Shown here in pieces: positions 12,812 through 23,017 of a stretch of 30,490 bases of DNA. The notes beneath the pieces are model-generated. The model was not told where the DNA came from, did no database searches, and was given only the letters and a program-made list of their open reading frames with translations. The number at the start of each line of letters is the position of its first letter. Position 1 is the first letter of the stretch. The stretch is from assembly GCA_946803715.1 (NCBI GenBank), contig CAMPET010000028.1:1-30490 (forward strand). Reading direction: 5' to 3'. The translations under genes were made by a program, and so were the position numbers. The DNA comes from Beroe ovata (lineage: Eukaryota; Ctenophora; Nuda; Beroida; Beroidae).

Positions 12812-14772
12812 ATACTGAACACAATTGGATCTACAAGTAACCAAGAGGTGCACTAAACAGACAATTAAGGGGAGAGTTTATTACATCACCCCCTGTATCT
12901 AGGTACATACAAGATACACGGTCTATCCACATTCCACAAAAATAACAATCAGTTNNNNNNNNNNNNNNNNNNNNNNNNNNNNNNNNNNNNNNNNNNNNNN
13001 NNNNNNNNNNNNNNNNNNNNNNNNNNNNNNNNNNNNNNNNNNNNNNNNNNNNNNNNNNNNNNNNNNNNNNNNNNNNNNNNNNNNNNNNNNNNNNNNNNNN
13101 NNNNNNNNNNNNNNNNNNNNNNNNNNNNNNNNNNNNNNNNNNNNNNNNNNNNNNNNNNNNNNNNNNNNNNNNNNNNNNNNNNNNNNNNNNNNNNNNNNNN
13201 NNNNNNNNNNNNNNNNNNNNNNNNNNNNNNNNNNNNNNNNNNNNNNNNNNNNNNNNNNNNNNNNNNNNNNNNNNNNNNNNNNNNNNNNNNNNNNNNNNNN
13301 NNNNNNNNNNNNNNNNNNNNNNNNNNNNNNNNNNNNNNNNNNNNNNNNNNNNNNNNNNNNNNNNNNNNNNNNNNNNNNNNNNNNNNNNNNNNNNNNNNNN
13401 NNNNNNNNNNNNNNNNNNNNNNNNNNNNNNNNNNNNNNNNNNNNNNNNNNNNNNNNNNNNNNNNNNNNNNNNNNNNNNNNNNNNNNNNNNNNNNNNNNNN
13501 NNNNNNNNNNNNNNNNNNNNNNNNNNNNNNNNNNACGTGTATTTCAAATGTAACGTGTATTTCAAGTATTACGTGTAGGTATTTCAAGTGCAACGTGTAT
13601 TTCAAGTGTAACGTGTATTTCAAGTGTAACGTGTATTTCAAATGTATCGTGTATTTCAAATGTAACGTGTATTTCAAATGTCATAGGTATGTTTCAACTC
13701 TTTCGATACCTATACACAGTGCACAAGCTATGTCTAATTTCTAGATGATATGCTTGTCGAGTAACAGTCATCTTATGTGTATAACTAGCAGCTTGTCTCA
13801 ATCATTTACAGTGTACCTACTTTATCGGTATACACTGTACAGTATACGGTAAACACTGTACATTGTATCAGTTTAGAATATTCATTATTTACCCATTGAT
13901 TGAATATGGTGTGTGAAAGAGGGATCTTTTGGTAACTTTGATGATAAATTGGACGAGTAGTGTTGTTACGAACATTTTACTGTAGCAATAAAACGAAGCG
14001 TTGATCTGTTGTAATATTTCAATTCATCTGTCATGAATCATAATCATACATCTCAAATTTGATTGTAATAAGTAGTGTTGATAAGTTTAAAAAACTTTTT
14101 TTTTAAACTTATCAACACTACTTATTACAATCAAATTTGAGATGTATGATTATGATTCATGACAGATGAATTGAAATATTACAACAGATCAACGCTTCGT
14201 TTTATTGCTACAGTAAAATGTTCGTAACAACACTACTCGTCCAATTTATCATCAAAGTTACCAAAAGATCCCTCTTTCACACACCATATTCAATCAATGG
14301 GTAAATAATGAATATTCTAAACTGATACAATGTACAGTGTTTACCGTATACTGTACAGTGTATACCGATAAAGTAGGTACACTGTAAATGATTGAGACAA
14401 GCTGCTAGTTATACACATAAGATGACTGTTACTCGACAAGCATATCATCTAGAAATTAGACATAGCTTGTGCACTGTGTATAGGTATCGAAAGAGTTGAA
14501 ACATACCTATGACATTTGAAATACACGTTACATTTGAAATACACGATACATTTGAAATACACGTTACACTTGAAATACACGTTACACTTGAAATACACGT
14601 TGCACTTGAAATACCTACACGTAATACTTGAAATACACGTTACATTTGAAATACACGTTAGTCGTTACACATTTCGCATTCGAAAACCCACGCTACCTTT
14701 GTACTCGTAGCTACACTTCGGTGTACCGAGAGAATCGCCCAAGGCGCTCGGCTGTCTGGAGAGAATTGTCAT
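2382..14772 (-). CDS. ANKMY1: ANKMY1: MORN, ankyrin and MYND-finger protein, about 20 exons
   Basis: Exons in gene order: 14697-14772, 12486-12572, 12171-12298, 11287-11433, 10957-11110, 10249-10580, 9992-10142, 9091-9251, 8819-8921, 8355-8513, 7893-8069, 7245-7362, 5169-5341, 4868-4993, 4487-4648, 4215-4322, 3974-4045, 3669-3787, 2663-2735, 2382-2533. All phases agree; the sum is 2778 nt, about 925 aa, close to the roughly 940 aa of vertebrate ANKMY1. Residues about 20-165 are MORN repeats (YEGEY, GEGTYTWPSGHKF, YTGPFKQG). Ankyrin repeats lie at about 225-365 and 490-720 (LLLEYGADTN, LLLEAGADPT). A MYND zinc finger at about 800-848 has all eight ligands (CYEC, CTRC, FCSQRC, HRREC). A lysine-rich tail follows. 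The start is ATG in a good context (ACCATGA). Exon 6 could begin 9 bases earlier, at 10589, in the same frame. The family is thought to mediate protein contacts; its exact role is not established. Some borders, such as exon 9 donor GTTTGT, are weak. Confidence 0.93.
3140..3317. mobile_element. MITE-like element, mariner/Tc1 style termini
   Basis: The left end CAGGGTGTCTCAAAAAAAGT is mirrored at the right end over roughly 27 bases with one mismatch. A TA dinucleotide precedes the left end (3138-3139), as expected for Tc1/mariner insertions, but TG follows the right end. An alternative right end is CACCCTG at 3481-3487, which is followed by TA. The element has no coding capacity. It lies in the ANKMY1 intron between the MYND exon and the tail exons. 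Confidence 0.75.
3317..3427. mobile_element. Small MITE with 20-bp inverted ends and 8-bp target duplication
   Basis: The ends at 3325-3344 and 3400-3419 are inverted repeats (TTGTAGGATTTTACCCTACC, one mismatch). They are flanked by a perfect 8-bp direct repeat GTGTTCCC at 3317-3324 and 3420-3427. An 8-bp duplication is typical of hAT-type insertions. It landed exactly at the end of the mariner-like element. Confidence 0.8.
3669..4045 (-). other. ANKMY1: ANKMY1 MYND zinc-finger exons
   Basis: The finger is split over exons 3974-4045 (FKYCYECGRST) and 3669-3787 (LTPCTRC, SFCSQRC, KAWTSRHRREC). The spacing C-x2-C-x10-C-x2-C-x5-C-x3-C-x8-H-x3-C contains all seven Cys and the single His needed for two zinc ions. 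MYND fingers bind short proline-containing peptides of partner proteins. Confidence 0.93.
5342..7244 (-). other. Large ANKMY1 intron with simple repeats
   Basis: This intron lies between ankyrin exons 7245-7362 and 5169-5341. It contains a roughly 20-bp repeat (5372-5525), a TTTGACTGTGTA repeat (about 5795-5882), a GT-rich microsatellite with one N (6843-7036, N at 6886) and a 20-bp repeat before the exon donor (7177-7222). No extra exon is visible and the phase across it is already consistent. Confidence 0.75.
6843..7036. repeat. GT microsatellite with interruptions
   Basis: A pure GT run is followed by GTCTGTGT and GACTGTGT variants. A single N at 6886 marks an unresolved base or a join. 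Open frames over it are artefacts of the repeat. Confidence 0.95.
7798..7892. repeat. Repeat array of donor-like GTGAGG motifs abutting an ANKMY1 exon
   Basis: On the minus strand, seven GTGAGG/GTGAGT motifs lie in 95 bases, separated by variants of ACAGGG. The first of them (7887-7892) is the donor of exon 7893-8069. Confidence 0.75.
8042..8240. repeat. Imperfect tandem repeat containing the acceptor of an ANKMY1 exon
   Basis: About three units share ATTTGTCGGGTTTTGG and TATAGTAGGAACAG. On the minus strand the acceptor and first exon bases (CCCAGGTGCTGACCCG) occur at the true exon border near 8069 and again near 8193. A middle unit has only CCCAGGTG. Confidence 0.75.
8545..8797. repeat. Minisatellite of about 30 bp, eight units
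   Basis: Units begin (C)TCGAGTTGGG, continue with a TAGCGATAC core and vary in length. The array fills most of the intron between ANKMY1 exons 8819-8921 and 8355-8513. Confidence 0.88.
9740..9990. repeat. 21-bp minisatellite, about 11 units
   Basis: The unit is close to TATATCTTATCTACAACCGGA. A divergent stretch and an N (9844) interrupt it. It ends one base before the donor of ANKMY1 exon 9992-10142. Because 21 is a multiple of three, the minus-strand exon frame stays open through it as a repeat of KIYPVVD. Confidence 0.9.
11440..11860. repeat. Polypurine intron repeats around the duplicated MORN exon
   Basis: Bases 11460-11630 and 11765-11845 are arrays of GAAGAGGAGTGAGGGA-type units. They flank the duplicated MORN exon on both sides and probably mediated its duplication. 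Confidence 0.75.
11636..11746 (-). other. ANKMY1: Duplicate MORN exon (4a) of ANKMY1
   Basis: This is a near-identical copy of the first 37 codons of the exon at 11287-11433, with the same acceptor and the same upstream intron sequence. Where the downstream copy reads AGGGGAACC on the coding strand, this one reads AGGGTAACC. The base change makes a usable donor GT directly after the codons for CGR. Splicing there gives a 111-base exon in phase 0/0 that joins in frame to the next exon and adds one MORN unit, for about 962 aa in total. Homology stops a few bases beyond, in a polypurine repeat. Whether the exon is used cannot be told from the sequence. Confidence 0.7.
12741..12812. repeat. GT microsatellite in ANKMY1 intron 1
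   Basis: A GT run with TCTG interruptions. Confidence 0.95.
12955..13534. other. Assembly gap of 580 N
   Basis: A run of Ns in ANKMY1 intron 1. It borders the left arm of the palindrome exactly. Open frames drawn across it are meaningless. Confidence 1.
13535..14658. repeat. Perfect 1.1 kb palindrome (560-bp arms, 4-base spacer)
   Basis: The left arm 13535-14094 and right arm 14099-14658 are reverse complements with no mismatch that I could see; paired positions sum to 28193. The spacer is CTTT at 14095-14098, within an A/T run. The outer end of each arm is an 18-bp tandem repeat (ACGTGTATTTCAAATGTA). The left arm starts exactly at the N gap. Confidence 0.95.
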
Positions 14773-15598
14773 GGTAACTCGTGGGTGGTAACGGGTGGTG
14801 CCGGTTGGTATTATGGAATATAGATGGTATAGACAGGTTGGTTCTCTTGACTGGTCCTTGATAAAATCACTGTCGAAACATGATTGGCAATGCTAAGGAA
14901 GTACTGAATAAATGGTAATAAACTAATTGAATAGAATGATTGAAAAAAACTTAAGACTAAGTCAATAAACTAATTGAATAAACTGATTGAATAAACTGAT
15001 TGAATAAAGTGATCGAATTTTTCTCGTCCAAGGTCACATAAATGGTTCAAAAGAAGGAATAGTATTGACGAGTCTCTAGAGAATAAAATAACGTTTTTTA
15101 GTGTGATAAAATATTGGTATTTCCGACTTTCTGTTGTACGAAATATCATTATTGTCTGACATCATGTATATCTTAATCTACAACAACTAGAAAACAGGGT
15201 TCAGAGGAATTCTGACTATGTCCAGATAGTGTCGCGTTTGAGTGCTGATCAAAATATGTTAAAACAAGAGTTCAATACAATACATTACGTTAAACTAAAA
15301 TGAATTCTTATAAGTATCTGAAAGGTATAATACTCTGTACCTACTAAAAAACTAATGCTACAAAATTAACAAGCAGCCTACAAGAAAAAGGCACCAGTGC
15401 ATACGATAAAAAACTCAGGGATAAGAAAAATGCAGGCAATTTCATGTGGTACCAGCGATTCTGAAAGTATTTACATCGCATTTGATTTTTCGTTCATCTT
15501 TCTCGAAAATTCTCTGATGAAACTGAAATCGTTCACCAATTCCTATACTGCTAACCCTACCAACTAAAGTTCTAATGAAAATCGGATTCCGGAGCAGA
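14773..15598. other. Intergenic spacer between the TMC 3' end and ANKMY1 start
   Basis: This 826-base, AT-rich spacer separates two genes on the same strand. Bases 14925-15020 hold a TAAACTGATTGAA tandem repeat. It must contain the TMC 3' UTR and the ANKMY1 promoter, but I see no AATAAA on the minus strand and no clear TATA box. Confidence 0.6.
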
Positions 15599-18500
15599 TC
15601 ACGTGTCTTGTCTTCTCGATTTCAGCATTTTCTGCTTCTCCAGACGTAACATTGCCAGTTCGGTTGTCATGATGTCATTCTTCAACTTTATCTGAGATAA
15701 GAGGTTCAGATTCAAGTTTATCTGAATTCATATATAGTCGTGTACCTACCTACTAACTAGAAGTTGGGATTCATAAAAAATTTAGAAAAATTCTAGAGTT
15801 TAACTCTTGGAAAAGCGGAGAACCCACAAGTGTCTAAAATACTGAAATAACCCGCACTGCTTCCTCCACCCTCACTAACCTTGCCCAAGTTAATCCGGAG
15901 TAGCCAGATGATGACACTCAGAATGAACACGACAGGAACTGCCACAGCAGCTGACGTCACCAAGCTGAACACCCGGGTAAACCACTCGGACACCGTCCCA
16001 TCGGGAAGCTCGTTCTCCAACACGGTCCACGTGTCCCACATTGTGCTGAACCTAAACACAAGGAAAGGTTTTCGGGAGCAAATATTTCGAGAGAATGTTT
16101 AAATTTGCCTGTACAGTTGTTGGCAAGATCTATGTTCTATCTGTAGACTTCAATCGGAAAGAAACTGGTTGATTTGAATCAAAGATTCCTTATTGGAAAA
16201 GGAATATTTTAGATGTGAAATTTGAAAATGACTCAGTCCCTGCGACTCACTTGGGACTGCTGTATGGGCCACAGGGAACAGCTCTGGCCACAATAATGTA
16301 ACAAGTGGCCGCTGCCATGATGAAAATGGTCACAGCAAGGAACGAGTTGAAAAACATGGAGTTTTGGGAATTGTACCGCTTCGTCGGCGGTTGACAGCAC
16401 TTCTTGATCAATTTCTGAGGAAATCGCGGATGTGAAATCTACACTCTTATCTACAAGAGTTGATGAAAGAGTGCCAAGATCAGTTTCTAATAAAGTGGGA
16501 GGTATGTAAGTATCGAGGTGATTTATGAAGGAGTAAATCACTCACTGAGCCGATATGGAAGTAGATTAGGTTCGCCAGGACACCCAACACGCTGAGAAGA
16601 GGACAAAACAAGTTGCCAAACCAGATACAGCCCTGAGAGAAGCTAGGATGAGGCAAGAATAACCACTATAAATGAAGGGGTTGTGTTATAAGTGCATCAG
16701 AGGACCCATGATTTTTTTGATATTTCCTTGACATTTTATTGATAAATATTCAAAAAATAATAGTGATACTCAAAGATACGGCGTGATTTCTTAACTACCT
16801 TAGTTGTACTTATTAAGATCTGTACCAATAAGACGTGTACAATTTAAGACCTGTATACTATTTAAGAAATGTTTTAAATCGAGTCAAAAAGGGGAATTTA
16901 GCCGAGGAATCCTAAACATTTTATCCTTGTCGATGATTCGCTTGAGCAAATAGCTAGCATTTTCGAATCAATGCCATAATTCTTCTTAGCACATCATACA
17001 GAGAAGACAAGCATTCTTATTCTGTTATACGGATGAGTAATAGCCTTAGCATGTGCTGTGGTGTCATATCGTGTGTCAGAATTATCAACCAAGTGATTTC
17101 ACAATNCAAACTCATTCCCCGATCAAGATCAATTAGTTCTTTGATGACTGCCAGGCACTATGTGTCCCACGGTGAGGAACAAACACCAGTACTCCTTCCC
17201 TTCATCAACACATGTTGTGTGCCCCTTCTTATATCATCTTAATTTATAGGCCTCGGATTAGCAACAATTTTCGAACAACTTTTGGTCTTGTTCACGACCT
17301 TATTGATTTAGTAAACCATCTAAAATCTAACTCATACAATACGTTTTTAACAATAACTAATTATTTAATAGTATGCTTTGTATTTTAAATTATTACCATT
17401 TTAAATCGCTCTCATGGGACCTACCAGCCTCTTACAACCCCATGACAAATCCATTAAACTACCATATTTCAAAATATTTGTTGATTATTGATGTAAAAAT
17501 AAAATTTCCTTTTACTGAAAATTTCCTTTTACTGGTAATTAAGTTCAATACCCCTGGCACCTAGCCAAAGCAGACATGATGGCACCCTGCCAAAACGCTC
17601 ACCTGGCCCCAGTAGAGCTGCGGGCAGTCCTCAGAGTCGGCATTGTTGATGAGAGTTATTATGAAAGTGAGGAGTGATATCATCCTCATCACATACACAC
17701 GTGATAGGGTCACGTACTGCTCTGGGGAATGGGGGTTTAATTGGGGGGGGGAGAAAATTAGGGTGGGGTTGATTGGTGTGATTGGGGATAGGATATTTTG
17801 GGGTTATTATTTGTATTCGAGTTCGCTTCTTCATACCACTTATGGTATTTCATCATTCGAACTATGAGGAACCTATGATCTGAAATTTTCTCTTAACTTA
17901 TCTACTCTAATCTTTCTCACCTGTCCTCCCAATATCATAGTTCTCAATCAAGGTCAACTTCTGAATAAGGAAGGGAACCGCAGCGTTTATCGCAGTAAGA
18001 GCAATAGTCGGACCGTACACATTGAGAAATCCTGATGATGACCCTGAACTCGACAACCGGACGATAAACACAATGGCGGTGATGGCTCCGCCCACCAGCA
18101 CTGCCCATATGAACCACGCTAATCCCCTGAGCGCCATGATCTTCCGTTTTTCCCTCTTCGTACGGTGTTTTTGAGCACTTGTTAACTCGCAGAGCAAGTC
18201 CTTGAAATTGGAACACGTGGATTTCTCCTGCTTTTTGATCGCATCGAGCGAGTTTATGGTGTAGTCCCACGATGAAAATAGTGACATTGAAAGGGATTGC
18301 GCTTGGTCGTTGACTTTGGATCCCTCCCGGATGACGTCATTGCCAATGGTGGTTAGGATGACGGCGAATATGATGAAGATAACGACAAAGTGGGTAAGAA
18401 GGTATGCCACGTACATCTTGTACCCGGCAAAGTACTCGCTGTATCCTGATTGGAGAGATAGGGGATGAGAGTGAGGATATAGTAGCGAAAAACAATTTGG

Positions 18501-20873
18501 CAGGATTTGATGAAGCAGTCCATATTGACGAATATTTTTGTTTAAACGTTATATCAAGACGTGCAATGTTCCAGAATGAGCAAGTCTGATCATCCGGCAT
18601 CCCTCACCTTTAAAGAACAGCCATGACTCCGCCACTTTACCAGTCCCCAAAAACAACTGTAACCCAGTAAAGTGTTCCTCTGACTCACCCAGTGCACTGT
18701 AGTCGAAATAGATTGCCTACGGAGCATGATTTACGTTGCTTGGAATTGATTGAGATTTGCTCGGAATTTGAGGAGTGACGCATAAATTCATTTTATATCT
18801 TTCGAGCTATCAGCTCTAAGGTTAGTTGAAACGCGCCCACATTTACCCACGTGTACCCACGTACCTGTGGGAGTACGACAAGCCCCATCCAGAATATAGC
18901 AGATGCTATGTTCACCATGAGCAGATATCGGACAAAGAGGAAGAGAGCAGCGGTTGAGGATCCCAGCTCTCCCTGCGAAATGGAGAGATAAAGTGATGAT
19001 TGGAGTGATGTGACAAGTGTCGAGTGATAAGAAATGAAGAGATGGTCAAGTAGCGTTCGTATGCAAGTGATAGGATGTTAGATAAGCGAATAGTGCCGCC
19101 CTAACTGCCATTGATTCCACAAATAATGGATCCGACAAATAAGTGAATCGTCGAAACCAAAGGAATGAATTGTCACGGTACCACAACAAGATGCCAGCAC
19201 TGTCTTACCTGAATGGACTTGATTCTCTTGAGAAAGAGCGGAAACTCATATCGCTCATGTTTCTGTTTCTCAACCCACAGTTTGAAGTCGTGGAATAGGA
19301 GTTGGAACCAGTTCAGTCCAGCTCGAATGTTATTCCTTTTTACCCTGGGCGATTGATCAGAGTGGTGAAACTCTCGTAGTGCCCAGAAATTGTAATGAAT
19401 ATTGTTTCATTTGGTTTGAATGCTGATACATCACACTCCACAATAATGAAAGGAAGAAATCATGAGGTATCTGTAAAAAGTGCTTCCGAATCTCTGATGA
19501 AGGAAATTTCACAGTTATTATGATGCATGACGCACATCTATTCTTTATTGAGCATGTGATGTATTAATATTAAACTATCTCAATAATGATGTCTCTCCTT
19601 CACAGTTTCGCATGCTCCAGGTATAACACACGGAATTGTGTCAAACACATACATCACATACACACAAAGAGGGGCTGTGTGGAAGTGAGGAAATAACTAC
19701 AAAATATATGCTTCGTAAAAGTGCATGGAATAAGATCTGTGAAAATAGAATCGATTTGTCCACAAACCCATCACTCCGAAAGAAGTAGGCAAACATAATG
19801 GCAGAGATGGGTCTGAAAAGGATGATTCACGCAATACAGAAATATGAAAACTTAGGATATGATAGCTGAGGACACCACATACACAAAACGGGTATGTTCA
19901 CTGAACATTGTAACCACTTCAAAGGTACACATGTGCTACTATTGTACCGCTGATCCTTCAACTTTTGTCTTCTGTTTGTCAGCCAACTTTTTGACATGCT
20001 CCGGTTAAGTGACTTGAAACCAAAATTTATCTTTTGTCCCAAGGACATTTTCAGGGATGAAGATTGAAGATTTGCATTGAGCGTTTTGCCAAGATTGTAG
20101 CTAATCCTTAGTGGAAAAAGATGCTAGGTCAGCATAGTACACACAGCATAAATTATTCAAGATAAATGGATTCTTCAAAACGATTATACCTTGGCCAAGG
20201 CAGCTGGCTAGCCTATAATAATTGGAAGATATTACATGCTACAGGTTAGAATCATCTGATTGACTATTTTCAGTGACTTTGACTCCAGGTGCTTACCTTG
20301 GGTCAGAGTATCCAGCCTCCAATCTGTCAAATTCATCCACTTCATCCACTGCGTCATCATCATCTTCAATAACCTCTGTGATTTTCAATGATCATTGCTT
20401 GATACAATCCCTGGATCGGTGGAATTCAAAGAAGCAAAATGATATTGCTATATTACCAGGTTTCTCTTTCTGTTTGATTTTCTTTGTGCCTGTTCTGAGC
20501 TGCCTTGTAAGTGTCCTTACAGCATTCCCCGCTTCAAACACACCACCAATTGATGTGGTTGAAACTGGTCCAAGTTGTGATGGGATAGGAGGAGGGGGCA
20601 GGGAAACTGTTTGTGTTTGTCTATTGATCATTTCTGGTTTTGAAATTTTAATAGGCCTGGTGACATCATCTCTAGTATTTCCTCTGCTTGCAGCTTCCTG
20701 AAAAATTCCATCAAAGAGAAACAAGCAAAATATCCATCATTCATCCCCAGATCAAAAAGAAAAATCTATACCTGACTCTCTCTTTCAAATATTTCTAGTT
20801 CCTGTTCAACTAGGGTATCATCTATTAGATCTTCTTCATCATCAACTTCGACAGTATTTCTTTTAATGGTCAT
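15599..20873 (-). CDS. tmc: TMC (transmembrane channel-like) family protein, 13 exons found
   Basis: Exons in gene order: 20772-20873, 20457-20697, 20297-20375, 19948-20106, 19209-19344, 18865-18972, 18608-18716, 17921-18445, 17603-17721, 16546-16632, 16251-16414, 15880-16051, 15599-15691. Phases agree throughout, giving 697 aa. TMC proteins are multi-pass ion-channel or scramblase-like proteins; TMC1/2 form hair-cell mechanotransduction pores. The N-terminus (about 240 aa) is acidic and cytosolic. Family hallmarks are LFLFVRYLLMVN, FTGLQLFLGTG, FSSWDYTINSLDA, TAINAAVPFLIQKL, WFGNLFCPLL, KKCCQPP and AVPCGPY, with about eight hydrophobic spans visible. The CWET signature is degenerate (CPQLYWGQ at the end of exon 9). 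The segment that normally follows it, about 45-50 aa with one helix, was not found. Exon 4 may start 6 bases later (TAG acceptor). Which TMC paralogue this is cannot be told. Confidence 0.9.
16633..17602 (-). other. TMC intron where an exon is expected but not seen
   Basis: Flanking exons end and begin in phase 0. The 970 bases are AT-rich and I found no frame resembling the missing TMC segment with acceptor and donor. A single N lies at 17106. Confidence 0.6.
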
Positions 20874-20884
20874 CACAACACTGC
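20874..20884 (-). other. tmc: 5' UTR end of the first TMC coding exon
   Basis: An acceptor TTTATTTAG precedes the start codon by 11 bases. The ATG at 20873 is therefore probably in exon 2, with a non-coding exon further upstream that I cannot locate. Confidence 0.5.
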
Positions 20885-21302
20885 CTAAATAAAACAAAAA
20901 AGTTACATTCAGTAAACATCTTGGAATGAATTAGGGCATCAATCTATTTTAAAACTGCAAAGCTGTCCAGTACACAGTACCAAAATTGAATTATATGGGA
21001 ATTTATCTATATTATAATTTTTATGCTTCTGTTTGGTTGTGTATCACAAGTTGCACAAGCTGATTTAGAAGTTAAGTGCAGGTTGCCATGGACACGTGCT
21101 ACTACTGTAATAGTGAACTGTGAACTCATTTACAGTGATACTGCTTTGATCATGTTGCTCTTTCTGTTCTTTTTCACTCCTTTGGAACTATGCACATGCT
21201 GATTGGAGCAACAATTCTACACAATTTAATCTTGAGTTGGTGCATCTGCACTGCTAGCATTTTTGACTCAAAAGTGCTGTTTTGACAACAATAAATGTGA
21301 TC

Positions 21303-21450
21303 ATTAGGCTATCAACTTCTGTGACAGAGTGGCCTGTATAGAACTCCCGGTTTCGATTCCTTGTTTAACATACCGTACAGCAAGGATCTCCACCGTGTTT
21401 GCCAGGCTACGCAGTTAATACCACTCAGTCTTGAACAAAGTCGATTTTAT
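21303..21450 (+). repeat. SINE-like dispersed repeat, copy 1
   Basis: It shares about 145 bases with 23813-23960 and 25385-25536, beginning TTAGGCTATCAACTTCTGTG. A segment GACAGAGTGGCCTG resembles a pol III A box, and GGTTTCGATTCC resembles a B box about 30 bases later. This suggests a tRNA-derived SINE head. Confidence 0.6.
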
Positions 21451-21780
21451 AAGTCTTGTTTACACAATAAGTCTTGTTTGCACAATATGTCTAGTTTGCA
21501 GGATATGTCTCCTTTACACAATGCAATCTGGAACTAAAGTCAAGCAATGTGGCAACTATCATGCCACTGCAGTGCCAATCATTATCATTCGTCAACGAAA
21601 CTTAATTTCAGCATGTACTTTTGGAGGTACTTACTCAATTAACAAATTTAAAAAGTACACCCTACAAGTAATAACACTAAGTACACAAAGTAAAGTGGCA
21701 GCTTGGATTGTGTTGCCAATATATATTCTCAATTCTATAACTCTCTACTCGATTAGTGGATCAATGCTCCTGCGCGCAGG

Positions 21781-21830
21781 AAAAGATGTTCGCGGAGACG
21801 CGCAGATGCGCGTCTCCGCGAACATCTTTT
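21781..21830. repeat. Perfect hairpin, 24-bp arms, 2-base loop
   Basis: Arms 21781-21804 and 21807-21830 are exact reverse complements (starting AAAAGATGTTCGCGGAGACG), with GA between. The arms are GC-rich at the tip. No T-run follows. Confidence 0.97.
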
Positions 21831-21879
21831 CATTTCACTGAGTTGATGATGGACCATTATTGAATTATTCCCTGCTGTG

Positions 21880-22205
21880 CTTGCCCGGCGCGCGCTCAGC
21901 TTTTGGCCTTCGTTTCACGTTGGCGCCGCGCGCAAAAAACTGGACAGATAACATCCGACAAAGCTAAGATTTGTCGCGTCGAATGTTGACTAACCTTTTT
22001 TCGCGCGCGCGCCTTCTGCATCGCGGAAGGCCGGGCCTAAACCTGTTCCGGCTTTCGAAAACAAACGTCCGGTCAGATAAAATCTTCGTCAGATGTTACC
22101 TTGTACCTGACCTGTTTTTCGCGCGCGCGCCTCGAAGGCCTGTTTCGGTCTTCGATGAAGGCGCGCGCGCCGCGCGCGAGAAACAGAGGTCAGATAAAAT
22201 CTGAC
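21880..22205. repeat. CpG-rich fold-back region
   Basis: TTTTCGCGCGCGCGCCT occurs at about 22000 and 22113, and GGTCAGATAAAATCT at about 22072 and 22188, giving a two-copy repeat. The second copy is also an inverted repeat (CTGACCTGTTTTTCGCGCG against its near complement ending AGGTCAG). It may be a fold-back element or an unusual promoter. Confidence 0.55.
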
Positions 22206-23017
22206 AAGCAAACAGCAAAGATCTTGTGGGTGCATGGTAGCAGTGCATTTCGAATCAAGCGCTTTTTCATCTTATTACCAATCAATAACATCTCAGATCT
22301 CTTCATTTTATTTGTAATTTTCCATAAACCCTGGCAACTCCTGAAATCTGTATTCATGTTCTTAGTGACACAGTATTTTTCTTTCGATGATAGGTGTGAA
22401 GAGCACCCATGTTGTTAGCGGCAAACCTTCAGTGGCATGTGTTTATATGTGACATTGTGACACTATATCTCATAATGCATCATTTCCCATATTCCTTATT
22501 CACTACTATTCTACACCTATTCTTTCCCAATTTGTAATGTGTTGGCACCTTTGTCAAACATTTTCTGTGATAATTGATCAGACTTTTCGCATTGTCTTGT
22601 CAGGCTAGTCATGTTCCTGACCTTGCCATGGAAATCCTTATTATACTGAACTGTAGAAACTGTAGGGTTCTGTTTGGTCTCAGGAGTTGAATACCAAATC
22701 CCATATTGATTGTGGTGTATGTTGCTCTGTGTGACGTTTGTTGCTGTAGGTAACAACCCTACAACATGAGGCACCATGTGCGGATTGCCGGATTGATCAT
22801 TAGATCGTAAATGTGTAAGGCTGTGGCATGTGCTGAGACAACTTGTCACCTAGGCCTATATTTTCATTCGTCGCATACTTTGACATCTGATCAATGTTCG
22901 AATTAAAATGCAATAGCATTTTATTCATGGGCTAGTGTCACGCTGAGTAAATTGATATGCCAAGTGCCATGCTATAATGAGTCACATTCTCACTGACAGT
23001 CAACCTCTTAGTTTAGG

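Larger units (their letters stand above)
20885..23017. promoter_or_regulatory. Divergent intergenic region between TMC and PSMD1
   Basis: The two genes start back to back, so both promoters should be here. It contains a SINE-like repeat (21303-21450), a perfect hairpin (21781-21830) and a CpG-rich stretch (about 21770-22205) that may be the PSMD1 promoter. Bases 22206-23017 are AT-rich. A 110-codon minus-strand frame at 22517-22849 has no recognisable motif. Confidence 0.45.

Noticed and set aside
12831-13677. Two long minus-strand frames of more than 240 codons
   Set aside because: Nearly all codons are N; the frames are open only because of the assembly gap and an 18-bp repeat.
13535-14658. 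CRISPR-like regular repeats (18-bp units)
   Set aside because: The units are contiguous with no unique spacers, in an animal intron.
22517-22849. 110-codon minus-strand frame
   Set aside because: It has no motif, no splice context and lies in the intergenic region; this length is expected by chance.
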